In this document: in pieces, positions 14,501-20,686 of the stretch
How positions within the stretch are numbered: position 1 is the stretch's first letter
Layout: the number at the start of each line of letters is the position of its first letter
From: DATEPR01 sp036279295
GTDB taxonomy: Bacteria > Actinomycetota > Actinomycetes > Mycobacteriales > Pseudonocardiaceae
Length of the DNA: 20,686 nt
Assembly: GCA_036279295.1 (NCBI GenBank)
Contig: DASUJK010000231.1
Span: 1 to 20,686 of the forward strand
Reading direction: 5' to 3'
Program-made: the position numbers and the translations under genes
The notes under the pieces: generated by a model
Databases searched by the model: none
What the model was told of the DNA's origin: nothing
The model's input: only the letters and a program-made list of their open reading frames with translations

Positions 14501-14805
14501 TCGGGCCGTTCCCGACCACCGCGCCCGCGGGCACGGCGACGCTGTCGCTGAGCGCGCACATGCAGCCGTTCGACTCGGACGTCACCTCCTCCACCGGTGA
14601 CTTCTGGTTGACCGCGCTGAACGGTTCCGCCGGGAACGCTGTCTTCATTCCGGCCGGTGGCACCGCGACCATTCCGCTGACCATCACGCCGACCGCAGCG
14701 GCCGGCACGGTGGTACACGGCACGGTCTACGTGGACACGTGGAACAACTTCGCTGGCCAGGGCTCCGAGCTGGCCGGTATCCCGTACAGCTACACCGCGG
14801 GCTGA
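11506..14805 (+). CDS. Secreted subtilase-like (S8) protein with a sedolisin-like active-site pattern
   Basis: This 1099-residue exported protein has a signal peptide at 1-35 (basic RRHLR, hydrophobic core, ATAA cleavage region). An I9-type propeptide spans about 43-127 (AVIVLM to VVPDRMIPL), and a subtilisin-fold domain spans about 170-500. About 600 residues of beta-rich domains follow a Pro-rich linker near 567-580. The catalytic Ser is S432 in GGTSQASP. Where S8 proteases have the D-T-G Asp, IAFMADGID gives A191-D192. Where they have H-G-T-H, GGAEAFGDASSLAAQ has D233 and no His. The oxyanion Asn is D342 in ASSGDSG. E229-x-x-x-D233 with SSGDSG recalls sedolisins (S53), while the C-terminal QGAGLLNSLAAV is S8-like. 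It may be an acid-type protease or a catalytically altered subtilase. ATG 11518 is an alternative start. The gene is monocistronic, with its own terminator. Confidence 0.88.
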   Translation: MLTGMSGRRHLRVVLATTTAALLATALSNAPATAAPQQGNGKSEAVIVLMRAQHPDLKPKTDAKQRQQAVSADQAGVVADLRSHGATHVQQLNTVSAVAATATQSEISRLEANPQIASVVPDRMIPLPATAGTNARPTDQPGGRAQCTSDPSKPQLEPEALSLTNTENPNPSVPQAHDIATGKGVKIAFMADGIDIDNPDYIRPDGTPVFADYQDFSGDGKNDASGGAEAFGDASSLAAQGNTVFDLSTALPNAGLPAGCTFRIKGFAPGASLVGIKVFGQFGAPESAFVRGIDYAVNVDKVDVINQSFGGFDFPDGAADPVAIADEAAIAAGVTVVASSGDSGTSGTVGTPASAPDVIAAAGTTSYRLNAQDKGYPTFVSNNISGLSSGGPTLDNKYVDIVAPSVSGMADCTVGDPWPECTQNSQAFGGTSQASPFVAGAAALVIQAYADSHHGARPTPALVKHLLLGTATDINAPSDQQGAGLLNSLAAVQAAQAVGNTRDSDSNALVPSHTQLDLTGAAGSTQHASETVTNESDHPQTVTASSREVGPRTFSFNKTVQITGATPPPANPPGGPGESPQAAPSFTFNVAKNTQWMTAEMAWPGTATSGQLAFELFDPKGDLVEESYDFGFTDFQHVGIHDPAAGAWTEKILWDNGRDHFQEALDAPGTFRGGVMVQIVGSKYRSAGVNKVTKTIPAGGSATFKLNVPMPNQAGDAPASIQLDSDRGTHESIPLARRVLIPTGAGSFTATLTGGVGRGLNQYKAWYLDVPAGEKDMTVNLTGIDPATQVIFLLSSPDGQILSGDENAVEDAWNTFSGNTTDTSSMVVDKPAKGRWQLMALLASPSSGTEFSQSFHGTVRFNTVKASATGLPNSAARKVSAAHPATASVTVKNTSAAGAFFFLDPRLNAETDVTLPPVAGDSTIDLPEDQADTSPPIYNVPTHVSTLSQTFNSTVPADDYLEFGDGNPGPYLFSGTGSVNSITADQLAFGTWFTDVGEVGPFPTTAPAGTATLSLSAHMQPFDSDVTSSTGDFWLTALNGSAGNAVFIPAGGTATIPLTITPTAAAGTVVHGTVYVDTWNNFAGQGSELAGIPYSYTAG

Positions 14806-14820
14806 GTTGATCTGATCCCC

Positions 14821-14858
14821 GACGCGGGGCACCGGGCTTGCGCCCGGTGCCCCGCGTC
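14821..14858 (+). terminator. Perfect 17-bp stem terminator hairpin
   Basis: GACGCGGGGCACCGGGC (14821-14837) and its exact reverse complement (14842-14858) surround a TTGC loop, 15 nt after the protease stop. The stem is almost all G:C and there is no T-tract, as is common in actinomycetes. It should end transcription efficiently. It lies only 12 nt before the start of the next small reading frame. Confidence 0.9.
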
Positions 14859-14870
14859 CACGTTCGTGCC

Positions 14871-15232
14871 ATGACCGAGACGGGCTTGGTGCGGTACGTC
14901 GGTGACACGGTGTCGCGGGTGTGCAGGCTGCGGTACCAGATCGGGTCGAATGTCGTGTCCGACGTCGACGAGGGCTCGGTCGAGTTCACGTTCGGCAGCG
15001 GCGCGACCCTGTTCTGCGAGTCCGGCCCGGACGGCGAGACCCTGCGAACCGAGGACGCACCGTGGGTCGATACGTTCGCCGGGCCGCTGTCGCCGGAGAA
15101 CGAGGAGTACGTCCGTACATCGGGCAAGTGGAGCCGTCCGGCAGACACTACGGGTTGATGTTCAACGTGTCCGGCCACCTGCTCGCGCTGTACGTGGCCG
15201 CGGACGAGCCGCACGTCCGGCTGCTGAGCTGA
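14871..15232 (+). pseudogene. Frameshifted small hypothetical gene
   Basis: ATG 14871 opens a high-GC3 frame (MTETGLVRYVGDTVSR and onward) that stops at 15156-15158. A second frame carries an equally gene-like continuation (GRHYGLMFNVSGHLLALYVA) to TGA 15230-15232. Adding one G at the TGGAG around 15130-15133 joins them into one 120-residue protein with the junction GKWEPSGRHYG. The protein is unidentified, soluble and acidic, with beta-strand-like segments. There is no ribosome-binding site, and the strong terminator ends 12 nt before the ATG, so a dedicated promoter has almost no room. This supports a decayed gene, although a one-base sequencing error is possible. Confidence 0.6.
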
Positions 15233-15236
15233 ACTT

Positions 15237-15313
15237 GTCCAAAGCGGACTATCGAATCGCATCGTGGTGCGCTTTTGAGCCGGCCGGAATTAGTCCGAAG
15301 TGGACTACTCGAA
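15237..15313. repeat. Pair of ~20-bp repeats, each containing GTCC-N5-GGAC
   Basis: GTCCAAAGCGGACTATCGAA (15237-15256) and GTCCGAAGTGGACTACTCGAA (from 15293, with one extra base) are clear copies 56 bp apart. Each forms a small inverted repeat; the second extends to TAGTCC-N5-GGACTA (15291-15307) and contains the yciO stop codon. They fill the gap between the frameshifted gene and the convergent yciO. They could be short bidirectional terminators, a regulator-site pair or a duplicated remnant. Confidence 0.55.
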
Positions 15314-15925
15314 CCGGGTCGTGTCGCCAGCGCCCCTGCGGATGATGACCGGTTCGTCGTCGGAGAAGTCGATGACCGTGGTCGGTTCGGTGCCGCAGTC
15401 GCCCGAGTCGACAACGGCGTCCACCACGTGGTCCAGGCGATCCTTGATGTCCCAGCCCTGCGTCATCGGCTCCTCCTCGCCGGGCAGCAGGAGCGTGCTG
15501 GACAGCAGCGGTTCGCCGAGTTCGGCCAGCAGTGCCTGCGTGACGGTGTGGTCCGGGATCCGCACGCCGACGGTCTTCTTCTTCGGGTGCAGCAACCGCT
15601 TCGGCACCTCGTTGCTGGCCCGCAGGATGAACGTGTAACTACCCGGCGTGGACGCCTTGATCGCCCGGAACACCGTGTTGTTCAGCAGCACCAACTGGCC
15701 CAGTTGGGCGAAGTCGGCGCACACCAGGGTGAAATGGTGTCGGTCGTCCAGGTGTCGGATCGACCGGATGCGGTCGATGCCGTCCTTGTTGCCCAGTTGG
15801 CTGCCCAGCGCGAAGCACGAGTCGGTCGGGTACGCGATCAGGCCGTCGTTCCGGACGATGTCGATGACCTGCGCGATCGACCGTCGCTGCGGGTTGTCCG
15901 GGTGCACGTCGAAGTACCTGGCCAT
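15305..15925 (-). CDS. yciO: YciO, Sua5/YciO/YrdC family protein
   Basis: At 206 residues, this protein has the same length and architecture as E. coli YciO as I remember it. The N-terminus RYFDVHPDNPQRR matches the family's FxIHPDNPQ start. The nucleotide-binding core shows LIAYPTDSCFALG, the RIRSIRHLDDRHHFTLVCAD segment, TPGSYTFILRASNEVPKRLL, KKTVGVRIPDH and TTVIDFSDDEPVIIRRGAGD. Relatives TsaC/Sua5 make threonylcarbamoyl-AMP for tRNA t6A; YciO itself is a paralogue of uncertain role. ATG 15925 is chosen over upstream in-frame codons because homology starts there. There is no Shine-Dalgarno, but TACGCT ends exactly six nt before the ATG, as in leaderless actinobacterial transcripts. It lies 32 nt after the ABC exporter on the same strand. 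Confidence 0.9.
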   Translation of the reverse strand: MARYFDVHPDNPQRRSIAQVIDIVRNDGLIAYPTDSCFALGSQLGNKDGIDRIRSIRHLDDRHHFTLVCADFAQLGQLVLLNNTVFRAIKASTPGSYTFILRASNEVPKRLLHPKKKTVGVRIPDHTVTQALLAELGEPLLSSTLLLPGEEEPMTQGWDIKDRLDHVVDAVVDSGDCGTEPTTVIDFSDDEPVIIRRGAGDTTRFE

Positions 15926-15931
15926 GCGAGC

Positions 15932-15937
15932 AGCGTA
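15932..15937 (-). promoter_or_regulatory. -10-like TACGCT for a leaderless yciO transcript
   Basis: TACGCT on the minus strand fits TANNNT. It is separated from the yciO ATG by six nt, which would place the transcription start at the A of the ATG. No -35 was identified, and the gene could also be read through from the ABC gene. Confidence 0.35.
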
Positions 15938-15957
15938 GATGCCGGGTTTTTGCCCGA

Positions 15958-19790
<3,833 letters not shown>

Positions 19791-19794
<4 letters not shown>

Positions 19795-20234
19795 CGGCCA
19801 CTCCCGCGCCGAGCGGCCATCCGTTCGGCTACGGACTCGTCAATGGCTCTGCCCAGCCAGACCAGCGATTCGATCAGCTGATCACCGTTCGGTGTCCGGC
19901 CGGCCAGGTTCTCGATCCGGTTCACCATCTCGGCCTCGACACCGTCCAGCAGCGCCTGCCCGGCGTCGGTCAGCCGCAGCACGGCGACCCGCTGGTCGGT
20001 GTCGGCACTGGTCCTGGTCAGCAGGCCGCGCTGGCTCAGCGAGTCGACCGCCGCGCTGACCGTCGGCTTGCCGATCGCCAGCCGGGCGGCCACCCGGGAG
20101 GCCCGTTCGTCACCGGACGCGATCGCGGACAGCACCCGGTAGTGCGCCAGGTTCAGCTCACCGGACACGCGCTCCAGGATGCGGGACGCGCGGGCGAGTG
20201 CGCGCACGGCTTCGACGGCGTTCGGCTGGGTCAT
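19791..20234 (-). CDS. MarR family transcriptional regulator
   Basis: This 147-residue MarR-type winged-helix repressor has an N-terminal dimerisation helix, then LAHYRVLSAIASGDERASRVAARLAIGKPTVSAAVDSL (helix-turn-helix, about residues 30-68). The wing QRGLLTRTSADTDQRVAVLRLT contains the family's D-x-R pattern. A C-terminal dimerisation helix pair follows. The frame is open upstream, but ATG 20234 fits the usual family N-terminus and size. A TATGGT hexamer ends six nt before it (possible leaderless start); the intervening CGAGGT could also act as a ribosome-binding site. Its stop overlaps the start of the ABC exporter, so the two are made together. It presumably represses both until a substrate of the exporter binds, acting at the inverted repeat at 20250-20274. 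Confidence 0.92.
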
Positions 20235-20240
20235 ACCTCG

Positions 20241-20246
20241 ACCATA
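20241..20246 (-). promoter_or_regulatory. -10-like TATGGT of the marR-ABC transcript
   Basis: TATGGT on the minus strand lies six nt before the marR ATG. At 17-18 bp upstream the sequence is GTTCGT/GGTTCG, a poor -35 that lies inside the inverted repeat. Confidence 0.45.
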
Positions 20247-20249
20247 GCA

Positions 20250-20274
20250 AACTAGTTCGACCGACGAACCAGTT
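20250..20274. promoter_or_regulatory. MarR operator candidate (inverted repeat)
   Basis: AACTAGTTCG and CGAACCAGTT are reverse complements at 9 of 10 positions with a 5-nt spacer. The element covers the spacer and -35 region of the marR promoter, the typical place for autorepression. Its size and symmetry suit a MarR dimer. Confidence 0.6.
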
Positions 20275-20445
20275 GACAGATGCCTCACAGCACGCCCAGG
20301 CCGATCCCGCCGGGCGAGTCGGCTGTTGAGCTGGTTCACGGTTAGGTGCTTGGCTGCCATGGACGAGGGAGCGGAGGGGTCTGGACCGTTGTCCGGTCTG
20401 TCCCTCGGCCGCCGGTCCAAAGCCGGGAACAGCCATCGCGCGGAC

Positions 20446-20686
20446 TCACGCGATCGCGGAGGCTCCCTTGCCCAGCACGACGATCCCGGACTCGGTGACG
20501 TGGTAGTGCTGCCGGTCCCTGGTCAGGTCGACGCCGATGTGCGCACCCGGTGGTACCACCACGTTCTTGTCCAGGATCGCCCGCCGCACCACAGCACCCG
20601 CGCCGATCCGGACACCGTCGTGCAGCACCGAGTCCTGCACCACGGCACCGCTCTCCACGGACACGTCCGGCGACAGCACCGAACCG
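20446..20686 (-). CDS. glgC: Glucose-1-phosphate adenylyltransferase, C-terminal part (runs off window)
   Basis: The last 80 residues of GlgC, which makes ADP-glucose for glycogen and other alpha-glucans, are present. What is visible is the left-handed beta-helix with its hexapeptide periodicity (SVLSPDVSVESGAVVQDSVL, then GVRIGAGAVVRRAILDKNVVV). The characteristic end follows: PPGAHIGVDLTRDRQHYHVTESGIVVLGKGA. The N-terminal nucleotidyltransferase domain is beyond position 20686. The stop TGA is at 20448-20446. No strong terminator is visible in the ~210 bp before marR, which is read in the same direction, so read-through into marR is possible. Confidence 0.9.
   Translation of the reverse strand, partial: GSVLSPDVSVESGAVVQDSVLHDGVRIGAGAVVRRAILDKNVVVPPGAHIGVDLTRDRQHYHVTESGIVVLGKGASAIA

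Noticed and set aside
15940..15957. CCGGG-TTTTTG-CCCGA between yciO and the ABC gene as a terminator
   Set aside because: The stem is only four to five bp and the T-run is in the loop, not after the stem. It is too weak to call.
20281..20420. N-terminal extension of MarR upstream of ATG 20234
   Set aside because: It would run through the promoter and the operator-like inverted repeat, and MarR homology starts only after 20234.

Overview
The window is GC-rich throughout, with strong G/C at third codon positions, GTG starts, frequent ATGA/GTGA stop-start overlaps and a long GC-only terminator hairpin. Together with the protein types (actinobacterial GlgC, an RsbA-type anti-sigma factor, a secreted S8-like protease, a fused ABC exporter) this points to an actinomycete chromosome. 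Pseudonocardiales is my best guess, but that is inference. I see no phage, IS, tRNA, rRNA or CRISPR.

Layout. 1-1417: the tail of an unidentified gene, a UPF0303/HbpS-like haem-domain protein (+), and a convergent metallo-beta-lactamase-fold hydrolase (-) whose stop codon directly abuts it. 1418-1769: a non-coding stretch with a five-unit repeat of about 21 bp and a promoter region with regularly spaced GT-N5-AC sites. 1770-6038 (+): a compact four-gene operon of M20 amidohydrolase, FadR/FCD-type GntR regulator, alpha/beta hydrolase and APC permease. This looks like a self-regulated uptake and hydrolysis pathway for an unknown amino-acid-like substrate. 6035-8855 (-): sulfotransferase, MEDS/HATPase anti-sigma-type protein and HAD phosphatase. 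Divergently, 9026-9613 (+) encodes an APS kinase (CysC). The PAPS-making and PAPS-using enzymes thus share a palindrome-rich intergenic region.

9730-11298 (+): a COG4315-type lipoprotein and a PHP-domain phosphoesterase with an N-terminal helix-hairpin-helix. 11506-14805 (+): a 1099-residue secreted subtilase-like protein, closed by a perfect 17-bp terminator hairpin. Its subtilisin catalytic His is missing. An E-x-x-x-D motif and an SSGDSG oxyanion motif, both reminiscent of sedolisins (S53), are present instead. 14871-15232: a small gene that appears frameshifted. 15305-20234 (-): a YciO homologue, a single-chain ABC exporter (TMD-NBD-TMD-NBD) and its MarR regulator. They lie in transcription order marR, ABC, yciO, with a 4-nt overlap and then a 32-nt gap. 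The exporter has one degenerate and one canonical ATP site. 20446-20686 (-): the C-terminal part of GlgC, running off the window.

The strongest candidates for something undescribed are the S8/S53-hybrid active site, the 21-bp-phased repeat upstream of the M20 operon, the unassigned catabolic operon with its phased operator-like sites, and the sulfotransferase/APS kinase locus linked to an anti-sigma-type sensor.
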